From Listeria ivanovii subsp. londoniensis (GTDB taxonomy: Bacteria > Bacillota > Bacilli > Lactobacillales > Listeriaceae): a stretch of DNA of 64,000 nucleotides. The position numbers and the translations under genes were made by a program. This document shows, one piece after another, positions 25,638-36,700 of this stretch. The stretch lies in NCBI RefSeq assembly GCF_000763495.1, contig NZ_CP009576.1:2518501-2582500 (forward strand), in the 5' to 3' direction. The stretch's first letter is position 1; the number at the start of each line of letters is the position of its first letter. The notes below the pieces were generated by a model. It was not told the DNA's origin. It made no database searches and was given only the letters and a program-made list of their open reading frames with translations.

Positions 25638-25946
25638 TTAACGTATCCCTAGTGCTATTTTTGCATAGCGTGACATACGATCTTTCGTCCAAGGTGGATT
25701 CCAAACAAGGTTAACATTTGTATCTTTTACTTCTGGGATATCACTTAATGCCATTTGCACTTGCTCCGTCAAAATCCCAGCAAGTGGACAACCCATCGTT
25801 GTAAGCGTCATTGAAACTGTGCAAAGTCCATCATCATCTAATTCAACATCGTATACAAGTCCAATATTCACAATATCAATACCTAGCTCCGGATCAATAA
25901 CTTGCTCCAGTGCTCCCATTAGATTTTCTTTCAGTTGTTCATCCAT
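25638..25946 (-). CDS. yitW: MIP18/SufT-family Fe-S cluster assembly protein, YitW-like
   Basis: A 102-residue DUF59 protein. Key features are the acidic opening VIDPELGIDIVNIGLVYDV, the conserved Cys in TTMGCPLAG, and the C-terminal VNLVWNPPWTKDRMS. The family (SufT, MIP18, PaaD) helps mature iron-sulfur proteins. AAAGGAGG lies 10 nt before the ATG. A Fur-box-like palindrome overlaps the presumed promoter. It neighbours genes like yitV, yitU and yitT, as in B. subtilis, which supports the assignment. Confidence 0.85.
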   Translation of the reverse strand: MDEQLKENLMGALEQVIDPELGIDIVNIGLVYDVELDDDGLCTVSMTLTTMGCPLAGILTEQVQMALSDIPEVKDTNVNLVWNPPWTKDRMSRYAKIALGIR

Positions 25947-25995
25947 GAAGTATATGCCTCCTTTTTGCCATTTTGTACACTTATTGTATCATATA

Positions 25996-26010
25996 TGAGA
26001 ATGATTTTCA
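25996..26010. promoter_or_regulatory. Fur-box-like palindrome upstream of the yitW-like gene
   Basis: TGAGAATGATTTTCA matches the 7-1-7 Fur consensus TGATAATNATTATCA at 12 of 14 positions. It sits in the 64-nt gap between the yitV-like stop codon and the yitW-like start, next to a possible extended -10 (TATGATACAAT on the minus strand). It suggests iron-dependent control of an Fe-S assembly factor. Confidence 0.5.
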
Positions 26011-26763
26011 TTATAAGAATTTCTCGAAAAATCCTACCCCTTCAAGCATCCCTTCAACCGATACTTTATGTTTTGCATTATCATCTATTACAAACTGAAC
26101 ATTATCTGCTAAGCTTTCTTCTACAAGCGTTTGGTATAACTTTTCACTATAAGCAAAGGGAACAACATCATCCTTTTTACCGTGCCAAAGCAGTAGTGGG
26201 CGTTCTTTTATTTTAGTGATATTTTGTGTTAAATCATATTTTTGCAGCGCAAGTATTCGTGCATCCACATCATATGGGAATGTCATCCCTTGTGAAGCTG
26301 CGTATTTCGATAATTCTTTTGCGAAATCAACATAGTAGGCACTTCCCATCAAGCTAACTGCTACTTTGATTTCATTATATTGACCAAGAAGCCCCAGCGA
26401 TGTGATAGCTCCCATTGAAACTCCGCCCACACCAATTCGATTAGCATTCGTTTTCCCGGCTTTTATTAACTCCTTTATAATTAAGGGGAATTCTTTAATA
26501 TTTGCCTCAATAACATCCCAAAAGTAGGTTGCTTGGTCTTCTGGATTCGCATCCAAAAGCCGTTCTCCATGTAAGTTAGCATCTGGCAATATTACACGAA
26601 AACCTCGTTGGGCAAGTAAATACCCATAATGCAAATACAATTCTTTCTGAGAGGTAAAACCATGATAAAAGATAATAGTTGGCAACATTTTATCCGCATT
26701 TTCACTATTGCTAATATGTAACACTGGAATATTTGCAATTTGTTCATTTTCAACTTGAATCAT
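26011..26763 (-). CDS. yitV: Alpha/beta hydrolase, YitV-like
   Basis: A 250-residue alpha/beta hydrolase of the dienelactone-hydrolase/prolyl-oligopeptidase-like group. The nucleophile elbow is GGVSMGA (S116), the acid is in HGKKDDVVPF, and the His is in NAKHKV near the C-terminus. The oxyanion strand reads FYHGFTS. The substrate is unknown; an esterase is likely. The B. subtilis yitV-yitW order is conserved here. GAGGCG lies upstream of the ATG. Confidence 0.83.
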   Translation of the reverse strand: MIQVENEQIANIPVLHISNSENADKMLPTIIFYHGFTSQKELYLHYGYLLAQRGFRVILPDANLHGERLLDANPEDQATYFWDVIEANIKEFPLIIKELIKAGKTNANRIGVGGVSMGAITSLGLLGQYNEIKVAVSLMGSAYYVDFAKELSKYAASQGMTFPYDVDARILALQKYDLTQNITKIKERPLLLWHGKKDDVVPFAYSEKLYQTLVEESLADNVQFVIDDNAKHKVSVEGMLEGVGFFEKFL

Positions 26764-26914
26764 TGTGACGCCTCGTTTCTATAGGAATTATTAAGCACTT
26801 GCAACGGACTGAATCATTTACAAAACAGTAGCAAACGTCTATCATTAACTTGTGCCCTTATTTTAGCATGAAGGGGCAGTTTTGAACTAACCATATGAAT
26901 TAAAGGAGCAAATT

Positions 26915-27727
26915 ATGTCTAAAAAATTAATCGTACTTGATCTCGACGGCACCACACTTAGAGATGACTTAACCATCTCTTCTCATACGAAAAAAACATT
27001 AAAAAAAGCGCGTATGGCAGGCCATGAAGTAATGATAGCTACAGGACGTCCATACCGGATTAGCGGCTTATACTACGAGGAGCTTGATTTAACTACACCC
27101 ATCGTTAATTTTAATGGCGCTGTTTACCATCACCCAAGACTTACGACATTTTCAGAAGGTTATCACCACGCTATCGATTTACAAGTTGTTCGTGAACTAC
27201 TTGATTTCACCAATGACTTTTCACTAGATAATATCGCTGCAGAAGTACAAGATAGCGTATTCTTGAAAGAAAGAAACAACAGTGTACCAGATACATTTCA
27301 TTTAGGAACAGAAAATGTTGTTTTCGGGAATATCCGCGACACCATTCAGTCAGATGCTACGTCTTTATTATTTTTTGGTAAACTAGATCAGCTTGATTTA
27401 ATTAGCCAGCATCTTGATGAATCTCTTGCTGATGTTATTTCCCATCACACATGGGGAGCCTCTGCTTGGCCAGCTGTCGAAATCATTAAATTCGGTATCC
27501 ATAAAGCAATCGGTGTCCAAGCTGCCGCAAAAACACTCGGCTTCAACCGAAAAGATATTATTGCATTTGGTGATGAAGATAACGATTTACAAATGCTCGA
27601 CTACGCTGGCGTTGGTGTCGCAATGGGAAACGCTACGGATTCAGTCAAAAACGTTGCCAATGTTGTTACAGCCACCAACCAAGATGATGGAATAGCTGTC
27701 TATTTAGAAGAAAATTTAAACTTATAA
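26915..27727 (+). CDS. yitU: Cof-type HAD phosphatase, YitU-like
   Basis: A 270-residue class IIB haloacid dehalogenase phosphatase. Motif I is VLDLDGTTLRDD, motif II ATGRPYR, the conserved Lys lies in the FGIHKAIGV region, and motif III is FGDEDNDLQML. Relatives dephosphorylate sugar phosphates or flavin intermediates; YitU-type enzymes have been linked to removal of phosphate from the riboflavin precursor. AAAGGAGC precedes the ATG. The gene is divergent from yitV and convergent with yitT, keeping the Bacillus cluster. Confidence 0.84.
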   Translation: MSKKLIVLDLDGTTLRDDLTISSHTKKTLKKARMAGHEVMIATGRPYRISGLYYEELDLTTPIVNFNGAVYHHPRLTTFSEGYHHAIDLQVVRELLDFTNDFSLDNIAAEVQDSVFLKERNNSVPDTFHLGTENVVFGNIRDTIQSDATSLLFFGKLDQLDLISQHLDESLADVISHHTWGASAWPAVEIIKFGIHKAIGVQAAAKTLGFNRKDIIAFGDEDNDLQMLDYAGVGVAMGNATDSVKNVANVVTATNQDDGIAVYLEENLNL

Positions 27728-27729
27728 TA

Positions 27730-27797
27730 AAAGCTGCAAAAATGGCTTTACAAAATTAGAATCTCTCATTTTTGTGCCGCCATTTTTTGCAGCTTTT
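27730..27797. terminator. Bidirectional terminator
   Basis: Long stem AAAGCTGCAAAAATGGC (27730-27746) with GCCATTTTTTGCAGCTTTT (from 27779), T7 on the plus side, serving yitU and the convergent yitT. Confidence 0.85.
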
Positions 27798-28700
27798 TTA
27801 CATCATTTTATTTTTATACATTGCCATCGCTAATTTTTGATCTGCTTCTGAACGAAAATCACCAAATACGCTAGAAGTTTCCATTACATTAATAAATGCC
27901 TTCGAATCAAACTCCCCAACAATATGTGTAATATCGTATAACTCATACCGCGTGATGACCATTATCAACATTGCCACATCTTCTTTCGAGTAGCCACCCA
28001 TTGCATCCACTACTGTTATTCCGCGAACCATATTGTCATGAATTGCTTGAATAACCGTGTCTGCATGCTGCGTCATAATCATTACGGTTAACTTTTGATG
28101 TCTTGTATGAATGATATCAATCACTCTACTTTGTACATACAAAGAAATAAGCGTATAAAGCGCAAATGTCCAGTCATAAGCAAAACCTGCGACAATAATG
28201 ATGACACCATTTAGTAACAAGAAGTACTTTCCAAAAGAACGCCCAGTCTTAATCGTAATATACATCGCAATTATATCAAGCCCACCAGTAGAAATACCAA
28301 ACTTTAAAGCTAAACCAATACCCACAGAAGCAATTAATGCTCCAAAAATGGCATTAAGCAATATATCATTTGACACATGCACTTCTGGGATAACAATTAA
28401 GAAAAAAGACATAAACGCAACTGTTAAAAAACTAAAAACCGTAAATGATTTTCCTACTTTTAGCCAGCCTAAAATTGCAACCGGAATATTTAACAATAGG
28501 ACAAGTAGCCCCGTTGAAATAGAAATATTCATTGAATCTCGTAGCATGTCTGAACCCAATTGTGCAACCCCATTTAATCCAGCTGCATATACTTGTGCTG
28601 GTATTAAAAAGAAGTTCATACCAATCGCATTTAAAAGTGCTGCTATAATTGCTATGGCGGTTTTTTTAGCATACTCTTTATATACTATATTTGAACTCAT
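27798..28700 (-). CDS. yitT: YitT-family (DUF161/DUF2179) membrane protein
   Basis: A 300-residue protein. Residues about 15-190 hold five or six membrane helices with the family segment GISTGGLDIIAMYI. Residues about 205-300 form the soluble DUF2179 domain with RGITVVDAMGGYS and VITRYELYDI. Function unknown; possibly a transporter with a ligand-binding tail. The ATG at 28700 is chosen because AAGGAGAG lies 6-8 nt upstream; an upstream extension to 28739 lacks a site. Part of the yit cluster conserved with Bacillus. Confidence 0.85.
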   Translation of the reverse strand: MSSNIVYKEYAKKTAIAIIAALLNAIGMNFFLIPAQVYAAGLNGVAQLGSDMLRDSMNISISTGLLVLLLNIPVAILGWLKVGKSFTVFSFLTVAFMSFFLIVIPEVHVSNDILLNAIFGALIASVGIGLALKFGISTGGLDIIAMYITIKTGRSFGKYFLLLNGVIIIVAGFAYDWTFALYTLISLYVQSRVIDIIHTRHQKLTVMIMTQHADTVIQAIHDNMVRGITVVDAMGGYSKEDVAMLIMVITRYELYDITHIVGEFDSKAFINVMETSSVFGDFRSEADQKLAMAMYKNKMM

Positions 28701-28784
28701 TTTCTTCTCTCCTTTTTTGGTCCTAACATAACATACCAACTTTCCGGAGAAAAGAGAAGCCTTTTTTGTTTAATTTTTTTATTT

Positions 28785-29147
28785 TTAGTCAAATAATGGA
28801 TATCCGCCCGATAAATAAAACCCTAATGATACTGTCAGAACAACTACAATAACAAAAATCATTAAAAACATTCCTGTTGGTTTTTGCTGTTTTCGGTAAC
28901 TAAGTAACATTTCGACAACTCCGATAACAATAATTCCCATCAAAATTTTAAATATTGCCAAAATCCAACTTTGCTCGATACTATACTGAACCATCATAAT
29001 CCCACTTAAAATAACTAAAATATAAAAAACACGATTAATCATTTGGAGCACTGTAAAACCCTTAGTTGACTTCGAATAGATAACCAAAGCGCCAATTGTT
29101 AGTACCACGATTGCCACCCAAGAAATTAAATGAATATATCCCCACAT
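28785..29147 (-). CDS. yisL: YisL-like (DUF1516) membrane protein
   Basis: A 120-residue protein of four hydrophobic helices with few charges, starting [14 protein letters not shown] and including a YRKQQKP loop near residue 88. Length and character fit DUF1516 proteins such as B. subtilis YisL. Function unknown. It lies 22 nt downstream of the yisK-like gene, so the two are probably co-transcribed; the same pair is adjacent in B. subtilis. Confidence 0.78.
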   Translation of the reverse strand: MWGYIHLISWVAIVVLTIGALVIYSKSTKGFTVLQMINRVFYILVILSGIMMVQYSIEQSWILAIFKILMGIIVIGVVEMLLSYRKQQKPTGMFLMIFVIVVVLTVSLGFYLSGGYPLFD

Positions 29148-29169
29148 TTTCTTCTTCCTTCTTTCTCCG

Positions 29170-30018
29170 TTAAGACTTCCTTACCTTATTTCGCAATGTG
29201 CCAATGCGGTCAATGATAATTTCAACCAAATCTCCTTCTTGTAAAAAAGTTGGAGGATTCATTCCACTACCAACACCACTTGGCGTTCCAGTTGCAATTA
29301 TATCACCTGGAACCAGCGTATGCCCTTTTGACAAACTAGAAATAATTTCCGTTAATTTAAAAATAAATTTTTCTGTGGAATCTGCTTGTCTTAATTCGCC
29401 ATTTACTTTTGTTTCAATATAAAAAGTTGTCTCTTCTTTGCTATCAAATGTTAATACACAAGGCCCAATCGGACAACTCGCGTCTAAGCTTTTCCCAAGG
29501 TAAAACTGCTTATGCTTTTTCTGAATATCTCTAGCAGTAATGTCATTAATAATTGTAAAACCAAAGATAGCAGACAAAGCTTCCTCCTCTGGTATATCTC
29601 TAATTTCTTTGCCAATAATTACTGCTAGCTCTCCTTCATAATCAAGTTGATCTGTTATATTTTGATGCAACTCAATCTCTCCGTTATGAGGCAACAAACT
29701 ATTAGCGCTTTTTGTAAAAACTAATATGTCAGAAGGAACATCCTCTTTTGTTCCCATTTCTAGCACATGCTTATAATAATTTTTACCAATTGCCATAATA
29801 TTATTTGGCGGGAATAAAGGAATTTGAACTTCTACTTCTTCTATTGCAATCCTTTCTTTGATAGCATTCATATCCTGAATAATTGGCCTTTCTTTTATAT
29901 AATCAAGTAATGTTTTGGGTGGATTCATCCAAAAAGATTGCGCTGGAATGATTTCATTTTCATTTGTTAAAACGCCATAATTCGATTGCCCTTTATAAAG
30001 ATAGCTTATCCATTTCAT
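29170..30018 (-). CDS. yisK: Fumarylacetoacetate-hydrolase-family enzyme, YisK-like
   Basis: A 282-residue FAH-fold enzyme. The metal triad is E128, E130 (LDYEGELAV) and D159 (IINDITARD), which corresponds with a constant offset of 20 to E148, E150 and D179 reported for B. subtilis Yis[17 protein letters not shown] and [12 protein letters not shown] complete the active site. YisK has been described as an oxaloacetate decarboxylase that also associates with the Mbl cytoskeleton; this protein is probably a decarboxylase or hydrolase of small beta-keto acids. Its ATG directly follows the addA stop (TAAATG), so it is the third gene of the addBA operon. Confidence 0.86.
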   Translation of the reverse strand: MKWISYLYKGQSNYGVLTNENEIIPAQSFWMNPPKTLLDYIKERPIIQDMNAIKERIAIEEVEVQIPLFPPNNIMAIGKNYYKHVLEMGTKEDVPSDILVFTKSANSLLPHNGEIELHQNITDQLDYEGELAVIIGKEIRDIPEEEALSAIFGFTIINDITARDIQKKHKQFYLGKSLDASCPIGPCVLTFDSKEETTFYIETKVNGELRQADSTEKFIFKLTEIISSLSKGHTLVPGDIIATGTPSGVGSGMNPPTFLQEGDLVEIIIDRIGTLRNKVRKS

Positions 30019-33000
30019 TTAAAAACCTTCCTCTGTTTTTATTCGGCACATATGCTGTCCATCGAAAAAGTATAAGTATGCTTCGGATACTCGTTTTCCA
30101 CTTATTGCCTGAATTGCTTCCGCATAAAGCTTGATTTGTATTTGATAGCGATTTTTCATTACTTTTTCTGCTTCGCCCCAGTCAGCATATCTTCCAGTTA
30201 TTTTATCCGTTTTATAATCGATCAAAATGATAGAATCTTCTTGTTCAATCATACTATCGACAACACCTTGAATCAGTACATGTTCATCTATATTAGCCTG
30301 TTTGTAAAGTTTAGCTACAGGAAGTAAATAACTAAATGGTACTTCACGCTTCACATGATCCTTTTCCAGAAGTACTTTTTCGCCTAGTTCTGATTCAAAA
30401 AAAGCAAGAATTTGCTCTATATTAATAGCCTTGACTTGCGCTTCTGTCAAAATGTCTTTTTCTCTCATCTTTTGTAAAAGTTGTTTCACTTCGCCTACAC
30501 TAGGTTTACTTTCTAGAGAAACCGCCTGCATTAATGTATGCATGGCTGTACCTACTTCAGTTGCAGATAATTTGTTTTGTTGCAAGAATTTGGGTCTATC
30601 CAGCGATACTTTTTGAAATTCTTTTAAAAGCGTCGTGTCACTCCAACTATCTTGTAAGGTGAATTGTCGTTTCAATTCCGTTACAGACTGTTTAGCGCGA
30701 ATTTCTGTTGCTACTTCATCTTTATACTGATAGTTCATAAATCGCTCAATTTCATCCTTATACGCGCTTTGAACAGGCACTGGTTGATGATCTCTTACCT
30801 TTTCCAACCAATTGTCTTGTTTACTTTCGGTTATTTCACTTGATAAAAGCATTTCTTTTGTTTTAATTTCTATTTGAAGCGACATATCAGTTGGAAGTGG
30901 TTGAATGCCCTCTTCGCAAAGTAATTCTTTAAAACTAATATGACGAATTAGCGCATGTCCAATCCAATCCAAATAACACTTTGCCCTTGCTCTTATGGCT
31001 GCTGGTAAAATGGTTTCTTTTTCTTTTGCTACTTGTAGCCATTGTTTACTCGTCTTTTCAAAATCAGGAACGGTAGCAGTTAAAATTAATTTTTCTTCTG
31101 CCCGAGTGAGCGCTACATAGAGGACACGCATTTCTTCGGCTATCATTTCGCGCATTTTTTTTTGTTTCATTGCCTGTTGCATAATAGTTGGGTATACAAT
31201 CATTTTTTCGATATCTCTGTAAGCAGATGCAAAACCATAGTCTTTATCTAATAATGTTTTACTATAAATATCACGCATATTAAACTTCCTACTTAATCCG
31301 GATACTATTACCACTGGAAATTCTAATCCTTTACTCGCATGAATTGTCATCATACGAACAACATCTTCTTTTTCACTTAGAGTTTTAGCAGTTCCAAGAT
31401 CATCCCCCCGAACTTCTAAACGCTCAACGAATCGGACAAATCGAAATAGTCCTCTGAAAGAAGTTTTTTCATACTGATTAGCTCTGTCGTATAAGGCTCG
31501 CAAATTTGCTTGACGCTGTTTCCCACCTGGCAAACCACCGACAAATTCATAAAAGTTAGTTTCTTGATAGATTTGCCAAATTAATGAAGTTAAATTCTCT
31601 CGAATAGATAGCTCACGCCAATTGTTTAATTGTTTTATAAACTCACTAATTTTATCTGCTGCTTCTGAAATAACATTGTCTTTAAAAGCTCGCAACGCAT
31701 CAAAGAAATAGCCTTTTTTCTTCGCCAACCGAATTTGTCCTAATTCTTCTTCTGTTAAGCCGATAATTGGAGACCTTAAAACAGCAGCTAACGGAATATC
31801 TTGATATGGATTATCAATTACTTTCAAAAGTGCAATCATTGTAGCCACTTCAGTTGTTTCAAAATAACCAGAATTATTATTGGCATAAAACGGGATATTT
31901 TGAAGTTTCATTGCCTCTTCAATATCAGGTGCGCTCGTCATTGCCCGTGCTAAAATGACAATATCTCGGTACTCTATTGGTCTATTCTGTTGCATTTTTT
32001 TATCATAGATTGGAAACTTATTATCAATCATTTCTCTAACTTTCAACGCAATAGCTCTGGCTTCTACTTGGTTTTTTTGAAGTTCTTGTGGAGATAGCGC
32101 ATCATCTTCAGTTTCCTTTTCTTCTGTTTTCATGTCAATTAATAAAAGTTCTGTTGCCATATCTTTTGACTCAGGAAAATGGGCTCCTAATGTTAATTCA
32201 GCCGCATTATCATAATCAATTTCTGCCACTTTATTGTCCATTAATTGATGGAAAATAAAATTTGTAACATCCAGCACTTCTTTTCTACTTCTGAAATTAC
32301 GTGACAAGTCTATCCGTATACCTCCACTTGTTCCATCTTGTTGATATGCTTGATATTTCGTCATAAATAAAGTGGGTTCAGCTAAACGGAAACGATAAAT
32401 AGATTGCTTTACATCACCAACCATAAATAAGTTTCCTTTTGTTCCATTCATTGTAGTAACTAGCATTAAAATTATCTCTTGTACCATGTTTGTATCTTGA
32501 TATTCATCAATTAACACTTCTTTAAATTGCTTCTGATAGCTCTTCGCAACTTCAGACGGAGTGCCATCTTTTAGTAATATTTTTAAAGCCAAGTGCTCTA
32601 AATCATTAAAATCTAAGACTCCTCTTTTCTGTTTTTCCTCAAAAAAGTTTTGTGCAAATTTTTTCACCAATTCACTTAAAGCTTTAATATTTGGTTTCAT
32701 TTTTTCTAAATCTGCTAAATAATTAACTTCATTTCTGGAAAACCACTCTATTAAAACATTTTTGATTTCTTTTTTTGCTGCATCCCGAAACTTTTTCGTC
32801 TGTTCAACATACTCCTCATCATAATCACTTTTATTTTTAAGAGTGGGTAACCTCTTAAAATCAACACTTTCGATACTTATTTTTACATCTTCCCAACTAT
32901 TCCAATCCATTTGGAATAGCATATTGATTTGAGCCAAATCTCCTTCTAATGTATCAAGGTATGGTGCCGGTCCATCAGTGTCACTTGCATAATCTATAGC

Positions 33001-33729
33001 AGTTAATAAATCATTTTTAGTTTGATGGATTCGGAGCTCAATAGCTTCTTTAATAATCGGAAAATAAGGTAGTTCGGTGATAGATGTAATATTATTTGTT
33101 TCATATAAATCCACCATTTTTTCTAACCAAATATCTGGTTCAGGATTAGCTCTTGAAAAATCATATAGCTTTGATATTAGAATATGTAATTCAGTATCTG
33201 TTCTGTCCCCTGTGAAGGAATCTACCAAATGAAAGAACGAATCATTATCTTTAATACCATAAGCTTCTTCTAAAAGGTCTTCTAGTACTTCATCTCTAAT
33301 CATACTACTTTCAATTGGCTCAATTAAACGGAAGTTAGGATCAATGTCTGCTTCAAAATAATGTTTCCGAATAATTTCTAGGCAAAATGAATGCAAAGTT
33401 GAAATAGAAGCATAATTTAGCAGTGCTACTTGTTTTTTCAAATGTGCAGAATCCGGATTTTGCACAAGAGCCTCCTCTAAAGCTTTACCGATTCTAAATT
33501 TCATCTCTGCTGCTGATGCATTTGTAAATGTAACTATTAGTAATTCATCTACATTCCATTTAACTGTTTCATCAATCAATTTTTCAATAATTCTAGTAAC
33601 AAGAACGGCTGTTTTCCCAGAACCCGCAGCAGCAGCTACTAGAATGTTTTTTCCATCTGCTTGAATAGCTTTCCACTGGTCATCTGTCCATGTTGAGTTA
33701 CTGGGTTTATCAGGTATATTTAGACTCAT
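30019..33729 (-). CDS. addA: AddA, helicase/nuclease subunit of the AddAB recombination complex
   Basis: A 1236-residue UvrD-type superfamily 1A helicase with a C-terminal RecB-family nuclease. Walker A is AAAAGSGKT at 32-40, followed by DEYQDTN (Walker B), DVKQSIYRFR and VRMMTIHASKGLEFP. The nuclease core IDYKTD is at 1170-1175, followed by the QIQIKLYAEA helix. AddAB is the Firmicute counterpart of RecBCD: it unwinds and resects double-strand breaks, responds to Chi and loads RecA. The start lies 1 nt after the addB stop. Length agrees with B. subtilis AddA (about 1230). Confidence 0.97.
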   Translation of the reverse strand: MSLNIPDKPSNSTWTDDQWKAIQADGKNILVAAAAGSGKTAVLVTRIIEKLIDETVKWNVDELLIVTFTNASAAEMKFRIGKALEEALVQNPDSAHLKKQVALLNYASISTLHSFCLEIIRKHYFEADIDPNFRLIEPIESSMIRDEVLEDLLEEAYGIKDNDSFFHLVDSFTGDRTDTELHILISKLYDFSRANPEPDIWLEKMVDLYETNNITSITELPYFPIIKEAIELRIHQTKNDLLTAIDYASDTDGPAPYLDTLEGDLAQINMLFQMDWNSWEDVKISIESVDFKRLPTLKNKSDYDEEYVEQTKKFRDAAKKEIKNVLIEWFSRNEVNYLADLEKMKPNIKALSELVKKFAQNFFEEKQKRGVLDFNDLEHLALKILLKDGTPSEVAKSYQKQFKEVLIDEYQDTNMVQEIILMLVTTMNGTKGNLFMVGDVKQSIYRFRLAEPTLFMTKYQAYQQDGTSGGIRIDLSRNFRSRKEVLDVTNFIFHQLMDNKVAEIDYDNAAELTLGAHFPESKDMATELLLIDMKTEEKETEDDALSPQELQKNQVEARAIALKVREMIDNKFPIYDKKMQQNRPIEYRDIVILARAMTSAPDIEEAMKLQNIPFYANNNSGYFETTEVATMIALLKVIDNPYQDIPLAAVLRSPIIGLTEEELGQIRLAKKKGYFFDALRAFKDNVISEAADKISEFIKQLNNWRELSIRENLTSLIWQIYQETNFYEFVGGLPGGKQRQANLRALYDRANQYEKTSFRGLFRFVRFVERLEVRGDDLGTAKTLSEKEDVVRMMTIHASKGLEFPVVIVSGLSRKFNMRDIYSKTLLDKDYGFASAYRDIEKMIVYPTIMQQAMKQKKMREMIAEEMRVLYVALTRAEEKLILTATVPDFEKTSKQWLQVAKEKETILPAAIRARAKCYLDWIGHALIRHISFKELLCEEGIQPLPTDMSLQIEIKTKEMLLSSEITESKQDNWLEKVRDHQPVPVQSAYKDEIERFMNYQYKDEVATEIRAKQSVTELKRQFTLQDSWSDTTLLKEFQKVSLDRPKFLQQNKLSATEVGTAMHTLMQAVSLESKPSVGEVKQLLQKMREKDILTEAQVKAINIEQILAFFESELGEKVLLEKDHVKREVPFSYLLPVAKLYKQANIDEHVLIQGVVDSMIEQEDSIILIDYKTDKITGRYADWGEAEKVMKNRYQIQIKLYAEAIQAISGKRVSEAYLYFFDGQHMCRIKTEEGF

Positions 33730-33730
33730 G

Positions 33731-36700
33731 CTACTGCGTTCCTCCTTCTATATCCATTTTTGTTAATATTGTTTCTGTTTTTTCATTCGTTAAATGTCTA
33801 TATTGATTACTTGTCAATGATGGGTCAAAACTGCAAAATGAACGAAATCCACAAAATTGACATGGTGTTCTTTCTTTTAATTTGTACGGATTTATCGAAA
33901 CTGCACCATCGAGAATTTTATTTCCAGCTTCTTGATATTTATTACGTACAAATTGGCGCATTTTGTCAAACTCGCTTCTTGTTGCCGTTCTTGATCTAGC
34001 GCTGAGTTCTCCGTTTTGCTTGATTTCAGCTGGGATAATAGTCGATGATTTTCCTTTTTCAAGTGTTGTATCCATTAAGGAAACAGCAACTGGATCAGAA
34101 AGAATCAATCCTTTCATTTTAGAACTTTTCTGGACTTCTTTAGCAAGCTGATCTTCCGTTAATTCTTTATCAGATTGAACAAACTGGTTATGCATATGGA
34201 AATAAAGTACCCCTGCTGGTTCTGCATTTTTCCCAAGCATTTTCTGCGCATTCATTACGACAATATCTAAATATGTTAGCATCTGAAGTGCTAGTCCATA
34301 ATAAACCTCTGTAAGCGCCAAATCATGTGCGCTAGATTTGTAATCAATAATACGTAGGAAAGTCCGATTATCCTGCTCTGCAACATCAATTCTATCAATT
34401 CTTCCTTGTAAAAGTAGTTCACTATCTGATTGTAATGGTATTTTCAATGGTGGAATATCACCTTTTAACCCAAAATCCACTTCTAATCCTACTGGTCTAA
34501 AGGCACTACTTTTTGCTTGTTCATTTAAAACCGTTGTCGCTCTTGTAATTATTTGGAGTAATTTATATTGAATATATTCCATTCGCTTAGAGCTCAGTAA
34601 AATTTCATGTTGGATTTTAGGTGCTAGAAATGTCATTGCAAGCTTTGCTAAATGCTTACATTCTTCTATATTTAAGCTTCCCCAGTCCATATTATTGCGT
34701 TTCAATTCTGCTGAAATCCATTCCATCGCCGCATGAAAGATTTCTCCCATATCTACTGCTTGGAGTTGGAAATGTGCTCTTTCTTCTAATTTCAAACCAT
34801 ATTGAGCAAAGTGCTGGAATTCACAACTGAAAAACTTCTCCATTCTAGAAACACTTGCATGGATATTTTCACCAAACAAGCCTTTCGCAGTTGTTTCTTG
34901 TAAAGGCGCTGTTTTATTTTCATAATATAAGCTAGAAAATACTTGTTTTGCAGTTCTAGATTCTTCCTTATCATCAAAGTAACTATTATATGCATCCCAC
35001 CACACGTTTGACACAGGATAACCACGTTTATACATCTGTAATTGGCTCGTGAGTATACCTAAAACAGCTTGTCTCGAGCGAATATAGCTACTTTGTTCTT
35101 CCTCATTTAATAAACTTGGATCTGTTAAATAAACTGCTTCACTCAAGTTTTTAAATTGTCCTTTTATTTTGCGAAGGTAGTTTGATTCAGTTAATACTTT
35201 CCCTTCCTCATCCGCAGCTGGATAGCTAAGAAACAGCTTATCACTTGGCAAACTAACTATTTTATAAGCTAATAAATCTTCTTCCCCAATATTATTTTTA
35301 GCGGATGCTTTTAAATTACTATTTTGTTCTCGTAAAAAGTCTCGGTCTTGATCAGATAAGATTCCTTTATCTTTTTGACGCAGCGGCATCACGCCATCAT
35401 TCATTCCAATCGCAAAAATAACTTTCATCTCTAATAACTTGGCATTTTCCATATCAGATAAAACGACTTGATCTAATGCGGGTGGTAATAGAGAAAATTC
35501 CAGTGCATCCAAACCAGTCACAACTATTTCTATAAAGCTTGTTAAGTCAAGTGATTCTTCTCCTAAAACTTCAACAAATTCATCCAAAAGTGCTGAAATA
35601 GAATTCCAAGCTTGCTCATGTTCGCGTGCTAGTTCCAGGTAGCCATTGTCTTCCGCTACTCTTCTCCAAGATTCTAAATGCTCCACTGCTTGAACTTGCT
35701 CAATATAATGGTATAACGCTAGCGCAAATTCTTGTCCAGTACTTGCTTTACTTAAATTCATTTCTAATGTCGAAAGTGGTATTACAATACGATTCCGCAT
35801 TTCATTAATAACGTTTTGTGTACTTAACTCTTCATCTGTTTGAGGTAAAACATTGGTAGAGAGGCCTCGGATTTTCCGATAAATCCAGTCACCTTCTTTC
35901 TGCCACTTCCATTTATTTTGAATCCCATTTTCAAGTACATAGTTTTCCAGAATATCTGATTTACGGCGCATATCTGCCGCCTCTTCCATAATATCAAAAA
36001 AGAATTCTGTTTTAACAGCTTGAAAAATTGGTTCATATTTCCAATTAAATTGAATTGCATCTAAGCTTGAGCGGATAAACTCAACAAATGGATGTTTAGC
36101 CATCTCGCGCTTCTTATCTATAAAAATAGGAATATCATAGGCTTCCATCACTGTTTCAGCTAAGACATCATAGTCCCCTAGATTTCTTGTTAAAATAGCA
36201 ATATCTTTATAGCTATAACCATTCAAAGTAAGCTTTCGGATTTCGCGGGCAATCCCTTCTATTTCAGCACGTCTATTATTAGCTTGATGAATGCTTAAAT
36301 TCGTTGCTTCCCCTTCAAAAGCTGCAAATTTATTTTGTCCCCAGGTATTAGTTAAAAATGCTAACGAAGCTGCTTTCGCTCGTTTATTTTCAGTTAGTAA
36401 CTTACCTTCTTCTATATCAATATTATTTAATTTAGCTATTTCTAATAAAGCAAGATAGATTTCTGTGCTCGTTTTAAACATGCTATATTCTTCTAATCCA
36501 TCTTGAATGTTAGGGACATTCAATGTAAGTGAAACAGTCACTTTATCACATTTTTGCATTAATCTTTCTATCACAGTTAATTCTTGCTTAGAAAAAGAAT
36601 TAAATCCATCAATAATTATTTCTGTGTCATTTAAATAGTCACTCTCAGTAATTTTTTCAGCTAAAAGTCTTAAATAATCCTCGTTTTCAAGAAATTTACC

